A stretch of DNA of 64,000 nt from Narthecium ossifragum (Eukaryota > Streptophyta > Magnoliopsida > Dioscoreales > Nartheciaceae): positions 14,212,290 to 14,276,289 of the forward strand of contig OY986965.1 in NCBI GenBank assembly GCA_963920575.1, in the 5' to 3' direction. The position numbers and the translations under genes were made by a program. The notes below the pieces were generated by a model. The model was not told the DNA's origin, ran no database searches, and saw only the letters and a program-made list of their open reading frames with translations. Position 1 is the first letter of the stretch. Each line of letters begins with the position of its first letter. Positions 45,901 to 55,750 of this stretch are shown piece by piece.

Positions 45901-46494
45901 AACTGTGCAAGCAACTTCAGGAAAGCTGGCCGCATCCTTTAAAGAGACACCCTCTGGAATAGGAAGGACGTGAGCTTCCGGCACAGCCACTTTCTCTGCA
46001 TAGCCACCTCCGCCGAGAAGAGCGCACACCTACACATGACAATGGATCAGTAGCTGACCACCGTGGGCGCATCAGGTAGCATAACATCTACATTGCAGCC
46101 TATTTCCAACCACACTTCCCGGGCTACCCGTCTACACAACAGCCAAATTACGAATAAGGAATTTAAACCAATCAAACCTAATTTTTGTTCTTTAATCCGG
46201 AGACTAGCTCGACGAGAAAACCTAGATTTAACGACACCGCACCTGATCGCCGACCTTCCAGCGCACGACCTTGGAGCCAACGGCGATCACCGTGCCGGAA
46301 CACTCGAGGCCGGGATAGGTGCTGCATCCGGGAGGAAGGGGGTAGCCTCCCTTCCTCTGGATCGTATCCGCACGGTTGACGCCCGCCGCCTCGACCTTGA
46401 TGAGGACGTCGCCGTGGCCGACCACTGGGTTGCTGACCTCACGGAGCTCCAGGACATCTGGGCCGCCAAGGGTTGTGATCACCACCGCGTTCAT
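39993..46494 (-). CDS. Quinone oxidoreductase, PIG3/zeta-crystallin type, six exons
   Basis: A NADPH-dependent quinone reductase of the medium-chain dehydrogenase family, probably cytosolic. Exons in transcription order: 46494-46243, 46029-45850, 41573-41492, 41396-41289, 41218-41060, 40189-39993. All introns have GT..AG ends and the phases agree (0, 0, 1, 1, 1). The total is 978 bp, 325 residues plus stop. Residues 1-84 carry the GroES-like fold (VNRADTIQRKGGYPLPPG, YPGLECSGTV). Residues 145-156 hold the NADPH motif (VHGGSSGIGTFA). LDNMGAAY and GGRLFIIGLQGG follow, and the C-terminus ends SAHIGKILLIP. No zinc-binding residues are seen, as expected for this group. The length fits the family. 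Intron 2 is 4276 bp and is swollen by a Cassandra-like LTR and a putative Pack-MULE. Confidence 0.93.
41740..42100 (-). mobile_element. Cassandra-like solo LTR with 5S rRNA-derived promoter sequence
   Basis: On the minus strand it runs from TGTGAGGCCCGC to GGGGCGTTACA, 361 bp. The flanks are GCCTG (41735-41739) and ACCTG (42101-42105), a 5-bp duplication with one mismatch. The minus strand has AACTCCAAGGTTAAGCGTGC, close to the 5S rRNA region AACTCCGAAGTTAAGCGTGC that holds box A. A GGGATGGG word downstream recalls box C. The late AAAGCGAACAATATTG string is also Cassandra-like. It lies in intron 2 of the quinone oxidoreductase, in the same orientation. It is not a functional 5S gene. Confidence 0.72.
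42101..43230. other. Part of intron 2, nothing recognised
   Basis: AT-rich intron sequence without a convincing frame or repeat. Confidence 0.5.
43489..44177 (+). other. Repeated coding-like modules, unrecognised
   Basis: A module of about 40 residues (AAIKKCAASDPSSQ.L, SSPEVFVTDD.VYVDSDP) occurs in three copies with a step of about 165 bp (starting near 43489, 43651 and 43819). A fourth copy lies at about 45442-45590. Proline/serine-rich CTCCCC stretches separate them, and the copies are in different frames. The third runs on with IREQIF..INDFIHQAESMGESIARS..VNEF to a stop at 44177. I do not recognise the protein. It may be the captured 5' part of a host gene, multiplied. Confidence 0.4.
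44145..44800. repeat. Tandem repeats: 185-bp GA-rich unit and a 70-90-bp T-rich unit
   Basis: GTCGGTTAAGACC recurs with a 185-bp step (44185, 44370) in a GA-rich unit. From 44530 three units share TATGTTGTTCATT...TCAGTTCAATATTG. They lie in the middle of the putative Pack-MULE. Confidence 0.75.
44926..45375 (-). pseudogene. Calmodulin-like (EF-hand) gene fragment, frameshifted
   Basis: Four EF-hand loops can be read on the minus strand: DSNHDGRIGRKD (near 45320), NADSDGFVWFNK (near 45215), DRDSDGCVCFTK (near 45095) and DGDADEDRISYD (near 44985). A one-base frameshift near 45253 separates the first from the others. Loops 2 and 3 have Lys at position 12, where Glu normally bridges calcium, so they would bind poorly. 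The 5' end beyond 45375 dissolves into CT-rich sequence. It lies in intron 2 of the quinone oxidoreductase, on the same strand, and looks like captured or retro-inserted DNA. Confidence 0.7.
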
Positions 46495-46653
46495 CTCCGG
46501 ATCTAGCTAACTAGGGTTTTTGCTTCAAGAAGAAACGGGAGCTAAAAGCCTAACTCTGGAAGAGCCAGGAGCATTTCCGAAGTAACGAGGCCGGTAGTTT
46601 AGTTGACTTCGACGACGGGTCTCATTAATCTATGATAAAGAAAGAAGAGTTCT

Positions 46654-46778
46654 GACTTGGGTACATGCCACGTAGGCATGTACCCAAAATGTCCACCGTT
46701 GGATTCAACCGGCACGCATCCCGGTTCAATCCAACGGTGGAAATTCGTGTACATGGATACATCCCATGTACCCAAATC
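46654..46778. mobile_element. 125-bp foldback (MITE-like) upstream of the quinone oxidoreductase
   Basis: Two arms of about 58 bp are near-perfect inverted copies: TCCACCGTTGGATTCAACCG on the left and its complement, with one mismatch, on the right. The outer words are TTGGGTACATG and CATGTACCCAA. The spacer is about 8 bp. It starts 160 bp upstream of the ATG of the gene, so it may lie in its promoter or 5' UTR. Confidence 0.8.
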
Positions 46779-47679
46779 TTTTTTCAAAAAAAGAATACAA
46801 CGAGGTGTGCGGTTGAAATGATCACTACATGTGGGTGCCGTGTGCGTGTAACTTTATAATGCTTGGAGAAAATATCCCCCGGGAGATTGCCACGGTGCCC
46901 ACCCCATCGAGCCCGTGCCAAGCTCCACCGCGTATATGACACAAAGGGTGTCCAAAAGACCCAAATGGCCAAGCCAGAATGGACCGGGTGATGGCCCTGC
47001 AGGGACCGGGCTGATTCGAGTTCAGGACTTGACCATGGCTCCTTAGTCAAGAACCCGGTTCGGCCCAATCCGGTCACCTACGAATTTTTTTATAAAAAAA
47101 ATGAATTAATACACAATTCCATCTACATATATATATATATATATATCTAAATCCATATCTCAATCCCTAATCAAGGTCCTCCTACTCTCCTCTCCTCTCC
47201 GGTGCCAGCGCTGATCCGAAGGCGGACCGGGTTCGCGGTCAATGAGGCTTATCTCCTCCACCTCCGCCGTCGGAGCCGATCCCCACCGCCACTGATGCCA
47301 TCCTCCTCAGGCCACCTCCCCCGCTACCACGCCTCGCAGACGCTCCCCCCCCCCCCACATCTCTTCATCTACTGCTCTACAGCCGCCGCGGGACACGCCG
47401 CGCCCCTTCGTCAATGCCTCCGCCCCCTCCCCCCGGTCGTGCGGAGCTCCTCCCCGACCCCCTTGAGCTCCCTCGTTGCTCCCCCTACTCCTCCCACTCC
47501 AACACTAACAGCGTCATCGCTTCCAACGCCCAAAGGCGGCGACACGAGGCTTTACGCCTGCTCAGCACCCCATCTCTCCTCCAACCTCCACCAACTTCCA
47601 CACCGCCAGATCCTGCCCTCGACCTCTTCACTGTGCCCAAGCTTCACCGACCTCACCGTCGTTCACGACGCTCGCAACA
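46779..47679. other. Region upstream of the quinone oxidoreductase, possible broken gene start
   Basis: It has a (TA)n run (47127-47146) and a C run (about 47345-47355). From 47202 two overlapping plus-strand frames are open and Pro/Ser/Arg-rich (one from 47202, one from 47414). They end a few codons inside the LTR that begins at 47680. The composition fits a plant first exon, perhaps with an organelle-targeting leader, cut by element C. I do not recognise it. Confidence 0.3.
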
Positions 47680-49865
47680 TGTGAGGACCCGTCCCTCCCC
47701 TCCTGTGGCTCGCTGTGGACCGCAAGGGCAATTTGGTAAATTGCACCTTGTCGGCTAGTTCCACAGTCGCGCTTGTACACACACTGACCATGTTTGTGGT
47801 AATGTTTGCTTAGAATGGTTAGTGGAACCCGGGATCGAAAGATCCAGACTTAGACTTGAATTCTTGCCTAAGTTTAGCTTTCAGCACAAAAAGGATCGAT
47901 CCTCTCTAGCTAAGAGATCGATCCTCTTGTGCCAGAAAGTCAAGTGTGATCGTCATGAAGTGATCGATCCTCCCTTGGGGAAGGATCGATCCTTCATAAG
48001 TCGGTTCGTTTGCCTATAAAGCAGACGAGACTTTCTTCCTTGAAACCCTTTTGAAATCTGGCGATTTGAGCTCAGATCTTGGGATTTTTAAGGCGTTTGA
48101 GGACGATCCAAGGCCTAGCTGCTTGGATCTAAGCTGCGTTTGCTCCGGTAGGGATCCTACCGACATCTCTCTTCGGGGTTTTGAGTTTTCCGGTTTGTTT
48201 TGTCTTCTTTTGCTTAGATCTGTTTATATAGCTGTTGGTTTTCAGTGATTTTACCGGTTTTGGACTCGTGGGATCTAGATCTACCAGATCCCAGAGTTTT
48301 GTCGTATTTGGATGTGTCTTTCGGCGGTATTCCTCGCCGGAAGCACGCCGGAGAACCCATCGGGATTGATCCTTCTTGAGGAAGGATCGATCCTTCTGGT
48401 TGGTCATGCCCCGCACGATGAAGGATCGATCTTTTGTTTGTAAAAGATCGATCCTGGTTCTTGGGTGGCATGGTTACCCTTCGTCGCGAAGAAGATCGAT
48501 CTTCCTGGGAGGAAGGATCGATCATTCTTGGTGCGACGCGAAGGGTGCCCTCTGTCTCAAGAAAGATCGATCTTCCTGGGAGGAAGGATCGATCTTCCTT
48601 GCCTCGACAGCGAGGGAAGCTCACTGTCACATAAATGATCGATCCTTTCCTTGGTGAGGATCGATCCTTTAGTAGCAGAGAGTTTTTCATGGCTTTTGCC
48701 CTCGGGGCTTGGTATGCCGGTTTTACTTATCGCTTTATACCTTGTATATACGATTAAGCATGTTAGCCCTATAATAGGGCAGTGGTGAACCAGGGGAGTG
48801 ATGACTCCTGGGATTGTGTAGAATAAATGGGCGGGTAGCCCTTCAGCTTTCCATAGCCTTGCATGCCGGCGTGCGCCGAGGGCTTTCACCTGCTATATTG
48901 TAGCTGTTGTTTGCGGGGTTGTTTCCCGGTGCAGGTGTTGTGGTGGACTGCTGGCATGCTTACATGTATCTATTTCTGCGCATGTTCATAGCATGCATTG
49001 TGTTGTGCACTAGTTGCATCTGTTTAGGGCGTTGCCGATCCGGGGCTTCCGGGTAGCCCGGATCTATCTCTTAGGACCGTGCAGGTAGCTTGGTCCAGGA
49101 CTCGATTTGTAGTATTCAGTTTTTTCGATGATAGGGTTAGTTGGACTTGAATACATTTGTGTTTGATGTTTAGAGGTCGTGTCGGCCTCGAGCCAAGTCC
49201 TGGTGTAGCCGGTACCCAATCCTTCTAGAACTCTTGGGTGGCAGGTGTGACTACCCAGCGGTGCTACCCGCCGACAGTGCCCAGGATCCTGTCGTGAGTT
49301 GGCAGTGCCGTTTCTTGTCTGACTGAGTGTGACCCAGTGTGTGACCAGTTCGCTGGAAGACCACGACTGGGGCACTCAGGGGTATCCGGTGGGGTTATGG
49401 GACCCCTGTGATATACCTAGGCTTAGCTTGGGGGCGACACTATTGTGTTCCCTTCCTTGTGAGTGTCGTAGTGTAGTGTCCCTGCTGAGCATAGTGCTCA
49501 CTCCTACCCGGGCTGCGTTTTTGCAGGTGCTGGCGCTAGCTCTTCTTCGGTCGCCCCTACCGGGCAGGTGTTCAGTGACGTGGCGGCGTCTGGCGGAGCT
49601 TGAGGAGCTGTGATCTGTCTGTGTACATCTTTGGTTAGATAGTCTCCTACGGGAGCGATTTTGTATAACATTCCATGTTTGAGGATTTGTACTATATTCC
49701 AGCTTTGTGTGTTGAGCTTAATAATTGTTGTGTAACACAGGATGGTTGTGATCATTAGGGTAACCACTACGATTAGAGGGAAACCTCGCCAAAATTTCCG
49801 CAGTAGGTTAGGTTCCGGTTCGCGTCGCCCGGCCCGGTTGGGCCTACGCGGGTCGGGGCGCGACA
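47680..49865 (+). repeat. 5' LTR of element C with two palindrome arrays
   Basis: TGTGAGGACC ... GGCGCGACA, 2186 bp. GATCGATC pairs start at 47894/47916 and 47962/47984 (before TATAAA at 48015-48020). After it they start at 48364 (variant)/48385, 48424/48446, 48494/48516, 48565/48587 and 48637/48659. Six steps are 22 bp and one is 21. Confidence 0.92.
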
Positions 49866-49868
49866 ACT

Positions 49869-49880
49869 TGGTATCAGAGC
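49869..49880 (+). other. Primer-binding site of element C (initiator tRNA-Met)
   Basis: TGGTATCAGAGC, three bases after the LTR. Confidence 0.92.
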
Positions 49881-50033
49881 TTAGGCTGTAGATCCCAGGG
49901 TGTTAGGATCAGATTTCGGTTGAGTTGAGCGTGGACTGGGATAGTTCTATGTCTAGAACATCCTTGCATGCTCTCCTTGTGATGTGTATGTCTTCCGCTT
50001 TATTGATATGTTGTTTGTTCGTCGTTCTGACGA

Positions 50034-51240
50034 GTGGCAACTCGTTTGTTGTTGGTGATCGTGCAGATGACGGGAGCTCGTGGCCAGCCTTTGGTTGCCG
50101 GTCGAGGTGGGGCACGACCTGGTCGACCCGCCCGGCCGGACAGGGTTGCCCCTGTCAGGGTGGTCCGGGCTAAACGCACTGTACCATCACCGGCGACGGT
50201 TTCGGTCGCACAGGCGGAGGTCTTCCTCGCCGAGGAGGAGGCCCCCGTTCCTGTCGGCGAACAGGCCTCGGTGGCTATCTCGATGGCTTTCCAGCGACTG
50301 AACCCTCCCAGGTTCAGTGGTAGGTCTGGAGACCCGACCGCAGCGGACGAGTGGCTTGACGGAGTCACGTGCGTCCTTGAGGCTCTCTTCGTCGAGGATG
50401 ACCGGGTTCGGGTCACCCTCGTAGCGTTCCAGCTTGACGGCGAGGCTCGCGACTGGTGGCGCACTGTCCGGCACACCAGTGGCGGAGAGTTGCCGCTGTG
50501 GGAGGAGTTCAGGGCGATGTTCCTTGACGTGCATTTTCCAGCTAGTGCACGTGACGCCCTGACCCGCGAGTACCAGTCCCTTCTGCAGGGTACTCGCACA
50601 GTTCAGCAGTACGCCTCCAGGTTTACCCAGCTTGTTCGTTTTGCGGGGGCAGTTGCAGCAGACCCCGTAGCCAGGGTGCGGCAGTTCGAGTGGGGACTCA
50701 GGCCCGAGATCCGGCGGCAGACCAGCTCACACTGCTTCCAGACGTACCCAGCGATCCTGAACTGCGCCTTATCAGTAGAGGTGCAGTTGCGGGATGACAG
50801 GTACCGGGCAGTTCCACCGGTACCACCCACCAGCACACAGCAACGACCCCAGGGCAGGGGTGGGTTCGGCAGAGGGCAGCAGCGGCGCCAGCGACCTTTT
50901 CAGCCGCAGCCGCCGCGTGCACAGCAGTACCAGCAGTCACTACCGAGTCCACCAGCCCCGTACTTACTGGCAGCCGGGCCATCTGGGCAGGCTTCGTCAG
51001 GGGGGAGCCAGGGTCAGTCGTCTGATGTCGCGTCCGGCCCGTGTTTTCTCTGCGGGCAGCTAGGGTACTTCCGTAGAGACTGTCCCCAGCGAGGAGCGCG
51101 AGGCGCTGTGCCGCTGGGCAGTAGAGGCGGAGGGTCCGGTGCTTGGCAGGGGAGCAGTGGAGGGCGCGGATCAGGGGCGGGACCGGGGCGTCCCAGGGTT
51201 GGAGGCGGGCGGCGAGGGCAGGTGTTCGCCCTCCACTGCT
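50034..51240 (+). pseudogene. Element C gag
   Basis: It opens with MATRLLLV and a short leader; the next ATG is at 50067. The gag domain spans residues of about 90-260 (PPRFSGRSGDPTAADEWLDG, VAFQLDGEARDWW, EFRAMFLDVHFPASARD, EYQSLLQGTRTVQQYASRF). A Gln/Pro-rich linker and a CCHC-like knuckle follow (CFLCGQLGYFRRDC: the His is replaced by Tyr-Phe context, so it is probably weakened). The frame shifts near 51235, and protease continues in another frame. An 18-bp repeat (about 51290-51345, coding QQPLQY) lies just after. Confidence 0.82.
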
Positions 51241-52082
51241 GTACCAGCAGCGGGACACCGTGCAGTTGTACCAGTCGCCACCGCAGTACCAGCAGCCGTT
51301 GCAGTACCAGCAGCCGTTGCAGTGTCAGCAGCCGTTGCAGTACCACCAGCTTCAGCAGTACCAGCAGACCTCAGCAGAGCCGTCCGTTCTCAAAGGTATC
51401 TTTCAGCTTTCTAGTTCTTTGGTAGATGTGCTGATAGACTCTGGGGCATCTCATTTCTACATTGCTAGCATGTGCGTGGCATCGCTAGGATTAGAGACGA
51501 GTCAGCTAGAGGTGGCACAGTCTGTAGACTCATCGATCGGCGGGACGGTCAGGGTGGACCGGGTCTGCCGATCTTGTTCCTTGGAGGTTGGAGGCCTCCG
51601 GGTCTGTCTAGACCTGCGGGTGCTAGACATGACCGGCTTCGACGTGATACTCGGTATGGACTGGTTGGCAGCATACCGGGCCGTCATCGACTGTGGTCGC
51701 CGGAGGGTGGTTGCTTGGACACCCGACGGGACATGGTTCGTGTTGTTGGGGGATCGGTTCTCTACCGATTCCTTTGCTTGTGGTGTGGGAAGGCGTGGCA
51801 GCGAGCTGTCAGCCTTGTTGGTCAGCCTGTCCCTGTCCGGTTCTGACGGAGTGCAGCAGCAATGCAGTTTTCCGAGGATCGTGTGCGACTTTGCGGACGT
51901 GTTCCCCGAGGTGTTGCCAGGGCTTCCACCGTCCAGAGAGGTCGACTTCGAGATCGACCTAGTACCAGGTACCGCACCGATCTCTCTTCCGGCTTTCAGG
52001 ATGGCACCAGCAGAGCAGAGCGAGCTGAGGACCCAGTTAGATGAGCTGACCAGCAGAGGCTTCATCTGTCCCAGCATGTCTC
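51241..52082 (+). pseudogene. Element C protease and truncated RT
   Basis: In the frame 51143-52096, protease shows VDVLIDSGASHFYIA (active-site DSGA) and VILGMDWLAAY. A typical pre-RT stretch follows (VCDFADVFPEVLPGLPPSREVDFEIDLVPG). RT starts with the PAFRMAPAE and LDELTSRGFI motifs and is cut at 52082. No YVDD box remains, so element C cannot move by itself. Confidence 0.88.
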
Positions 52083-52135
52083 TGATGAGTGCATGAAAGT
52101 GCACTCTGAACAACCTTATAACCATTGAATTAACA
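52083..52135 (+). repeat. First 50 bp of an Athila-family LTR
   Basis: TGATGAGTGCATGAAAGTGC through ...CCTTATAACCAT matches the start of the solo LTR at 14922 with a few mismatches. It begins exactly where element C RT stops and ends where the minus-strand remains of element D begin. An insertion followed by a large deletion explains this. Confidence 0.8.
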
Positions 52136-52139
52136 ACAA

Positions 52140-53316
52140 CAGGAGAGGAGTGAACCTCACGTGGGATGTCCTCGTGTAACTCTGGATCTGCTACTCCACC
52201 TCTGAAGTACAACCAACCGTCGGCTAAAGCCGTCAGGAATCTCTATAGGCTCGATGTCATCATTGCTCCACGCCGTCATGGTTCTGGTGCAGACTCTCGG
52301 AGTAGGGTTGCCTCGGCCTCCACCTCATCTGGTCCCTGCTCTCTTGTCTGCTCTGTGCTAATATCTCTGACGGTTGCCTCAACCAAACTCGGTTGAGCAA
52401 TCCGAAGAACGACACGGACTGTCGTACTACACCTAGAACGGCACTGCATCCGTCTGGACTGGTGACTGCTGGAATAGGCAAACTCTGGCAAAGGAAGATA
52501 CTCCTCTCAGCTGCCTCCTGCACTCTGGTGATGACGTCTGCCATGATGTGCTTCCGCTCCCACTCTGACACAGTAAGGGAGGCTGCAATAGATCTGTCGG
52601 ATCCGCAACACTGCTAATGAAGCACAGCCTGCGATTTGCTGACGCTGTCCAGCCCTCTATCATGTGCTCGGTACCAACCGCATCACGGGTCTCCACGAGC
52701 TCTGGATATCTACCCTGGATCTATATCACTCTGGCCAGAGGAGCTGGGATGCTGTAACCACCCAAGGGGAACTCATCTGGGATCTGATACTCGAAACCCG
52801 ATCCAACTGACTGTCTGCTTCCCCTGAGCTGACAATCCGCCAAATCTGCTCTAGCCTCTCTAACAACTGTTGGTGGCTATTTCCCCTTAAAGGCACTGAC
52901 ACAGTGACTTTAAGGCAAAAGCTCCAGTCTCCTGGCCACTCTGGTCAACGGTCCCGCAATTTTGGAGATGCTTCCGCTGAATCTCGAACACCCTATTCGA
53001 CCTCTGCCGTCGCACATCTGTGTCAAGCCCAGCTGAATCAATCGATCTGCATGCCGCTGAGACTGCCTGTCGGTCGAAACCTGCCTCTGAAGGCCAAGAC
53101 CTCGAACTGGGAGCCAAATAACGCCGATACGCCCTCGATAGCTGCGATGTAAACACCAGAAATCGCACGTGCTCCTCCTCAACACGCCAGTAGATATGAT
53201 GCTATTCACGACGCCACTGCAACTGATCAGGATACGGTCTGAAGATCCTCTACATTAGATCTGCGAAAGCCGCTGGTGCGTTCGTCAGACTAAATGGCAT
53301 CACTGTGAACTCGTAC
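52140..53316 (-). pseudogene. Element D pol remains (RT end, RNase H, integrase)
   Basis: Minus-strand words parallel element E pol: near 53290 [11 protein letters not shown], near 53040-52900 the post-RT region, near 52620 the TDLLQP linker, near 52540-52400 the QEAAERS..CQS stretch. The last matches, at DNA level, the part of E coding [16 protein letters not shown]. The piece VADPELHEDIPREVH (about 52200-52145) belongs before integrase but lies after it. There are many stops and no function. Confidence 0.7.
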
Positions 53317-55750
53317 TGTGAGGACCTGCCCCTCTACCCCTGTGGCTCGCTGTAGACCGCAAGGGCAATTTGGTAAATTGCGCCTTGTTGGTTTGTTTCA
53401 CACCCGCGTGTGCACACACTGGCCTTGTCTGTGTTCGTGTTTGTTTAGAATGGCTAGGTGAACCCGAGATCGGAAGATCTGAGCTTGGGCTTGTGTTTTA
53501 GCCCAAGTTTGCCTTTCTGAGTAAAGGAGATCGATCTGGATGGCTAGGGAGATCGATCTGGCCCTTTTTGCAAAGAAGATCGATCTGGATTTCAAGGAGA
53601 TCGATCTCGATTGCAAAGGAGATCGATCTCACATGCCCTGGAGATCGATCATGATCGAGTCGGTGGGTTTTCTCTTTCGCGAGGACGGCCGTCGGCCGTC
53701 GCTCTCCCCTGTCAAGGAGAGAAGTCTTCCCCTCCCTTTTCCCCCAGCTTTTTCCCCTCTTTCCCGGCTTTCCCCTCCCCCTTTCCCCTCTTTTCTTCCC
53801 CTCCTCTTCCTCCTTCTCCTTCTCTTCTTCTTCCCTCCTCTCTTTCCCGCGGTGCTCTGTTTCTTCCCTTTACCGCCGGCGAGCTTCTTTCCCTCCATTC
53901 TCCCTCCTTCGGCCACCAAATTGGGTGTTCTTTGGCTCGTTGTATTCGTGACAACGAGAGGAAGGCTCCTGGTGTGATTTGGCAGCTTGTTGGCGATCAA
54001 ATCGCGGGGAATCAGCCGAGGAAAGCGCAGCTAGGTAGGGTTATACCTACTGATGTTTATTTCGGTTGTTCTTGAGATCTAGCCGTTGGATCTTGTCGAT
54101 CCTTGCTTTGTTGGATTCCTTATGCCTTGTAGAATAGCTGATTTGAGTTTCATGTTAATCAGTTGAGATTTGAGTAGGTTTTATGGATGATTAGTCTCGG
54201 ATTTCTGGTTTTCTGCTGTTCTTGAGAAACAGCCGGCTTCCGGCGAGTTTTCCGGCCGGCGAGTACATAATCTTGGCTTTCCATAAACATAAGAGTTGTA
54301 GAACTACTCGTTAGCTTTCCATTCCATCTTAGTTCGTATTTTTCCGATTTATGTATGATTTCTTATTAATTTTTTTCTGAAGGGCTGCGTTGCAGCAATT
54401 AATGGGTAAGTTGGTTTAATCAGCGATTTGTTATTAAAGTTTCCCGTTAATCCAACCGTTGGATGTTTATGAAATTTGGATATGATGATCCTGGTATATA
54501 CACCTATTGGTGGTTAAGTTGGATCTTGAATCCGACGTCGTTTGCATGTCGGATCGACGGGATCAATTAGCCCCTAAGTAGAGGCTTTGGGTGTTTTTGA
54601 ATATAATATTATATTTCAGAATATAATATTATATTGTGTTTTGTACATCATCGTTTTCGGGGTTGCTTCCCGTTGCAGGAGTCCGCGGTTGACGGTCGCG
54701 GTACCGTCGTAATGGCGGGACCCGCTGCGGATCGGCTGGCAGCGGTTGGTGGTACCGCTGCAGCGATCCAGTAGACTTATATGATGTTTGACATACTGTT
54801 GCATGCATTTCCTATTATCTGTGTATGTCATAGCATGCATTGTTGTTGTGTGCATTAGTTGCATTGGTTAGGGCGTGGGTGATCCTTGGGTCGCCGTCCC
54901 GATGCTGGAAGCTCGGACTTAGCCCTAGGACCGGGGTTGGGCTGTTAGGACCCGGTTGAATTGTGATGTCCAGTCGATCCGATGATAGGCTTAGATAACT
55001 GGTACACTTATGGCTTGATGATTGTAGAGGTCGTGTCGGCCTCGAGTTGGATCTGAGGTGTAGCCGGTGTCCGGTTCTTCTTAAAACTCTTGAGTAGAGG
55101 ATTTGCCTACTCAGTGGTGTCTCTTCCCACCAAACAGTGTTCAGTGTCCTGTTGAGAGTTAGCAGTGTCCTTTCCTGCTACTGAGTGTGACCTGACATGT
55201 GACCAGCTCGGCTGGAAGACCATGATCGTGGACCTCTGGGACACGCGGTGGGGTTATGGGACCCCTGTATACACCCAGATCCCACTTGAGGGCGACACTG
55301 TTGCGTTTCCCTCTTCCTTCTGTGTGTCGTAGTGTAGATCCCTACTGAGCTTAGTGCTCACACCTACCCGGGCTGCGTTTTGCAGGTGCAGGCGTCAGTT
55401 CTTCCTCTGTGGCCCCTACCGGGCAGTTGGACGGCGGTGCGGCGGCGCCTGGTGGCTTTTGAGAGGTGGCAATATTTACCGCTTTTACCCTTATGTTAGA
55501 TAGTCTCCTACGGGAGTGATATTGTATTTTGGATCTTCCCCTCTCCGAGGTTTTGTATATTAATTACACTTGAGTTTTAAATCTGTGGTTTGAGGTTTGA
55601 TTATAATATTGTTTTTCTTGAGGGTGTTTTGGTGAATTGCTAGGGAGACTAATAGGTTAGAGGGAACCCTCGTCGTTCTTTTTCCGCGTTGGTTAGGTTC
55701 CGGTTCGCGTCGCCCGGCCCGGTTGGGCTTTCGCGGGTCGGGGCGCGACA
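53317..55750 (+). mobile_element. Chromoviral solo LTR in element D RT (TSD CGTAC)
   Basis: TGTGAGGACCTG ... GGCGCGACA, 2434 bp. CGTAC flanks it at 53312-53316 and 55751-55755. Element E RT shows the uninterrupted site (ctcgtacag). It is nearly identical to the LTR of element E (58868-61307) in inverse orientation. A palindrome array lies at 53529-53650. CT-rich ORFs at 53540-54075 are low-complexity frames, not genes. Confidence 0.93.
53529..53650. repeat. Palindrome array of the solo LTR in element D
   Basis: Six GATCGATC cores start at 53529, 53551, 53578, 53599, 53621 and 53643. The steps are 22, 27, 21, 22 and 22 bp. The flanks are mostly GA..CT, so AGATCGATCT is the main 10-mer. Confidence 0.9.

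Larger units (their letters stand above)
47680..52082 (+). mobile_element. Element C: Tekay/Del-like chromovirus, 5' LTR, gag, protease, truncated RT
   Basis: 5' LTR (47680-49865), initiator tRNA-Met PBS, gag, protease, and an RT that breaks off at 52082 after GFICPSMS. There it meets the start of an Athila-family LTR. The bases before the LTR (caaca, 47675-47679) would be the left TSD; the right end is lost. The LTR is of the same family as the solo LTR at 11330. Confidence 0.88.

Noticed and set aside
53540..54075. Pro/Phe/Leu-rich and Lys/Arg/Glu-rich frames (mirrored at 60546-61084)
   Set aside because: CT-rich low-complexity leader of the LTR; open on both strands by composition only.
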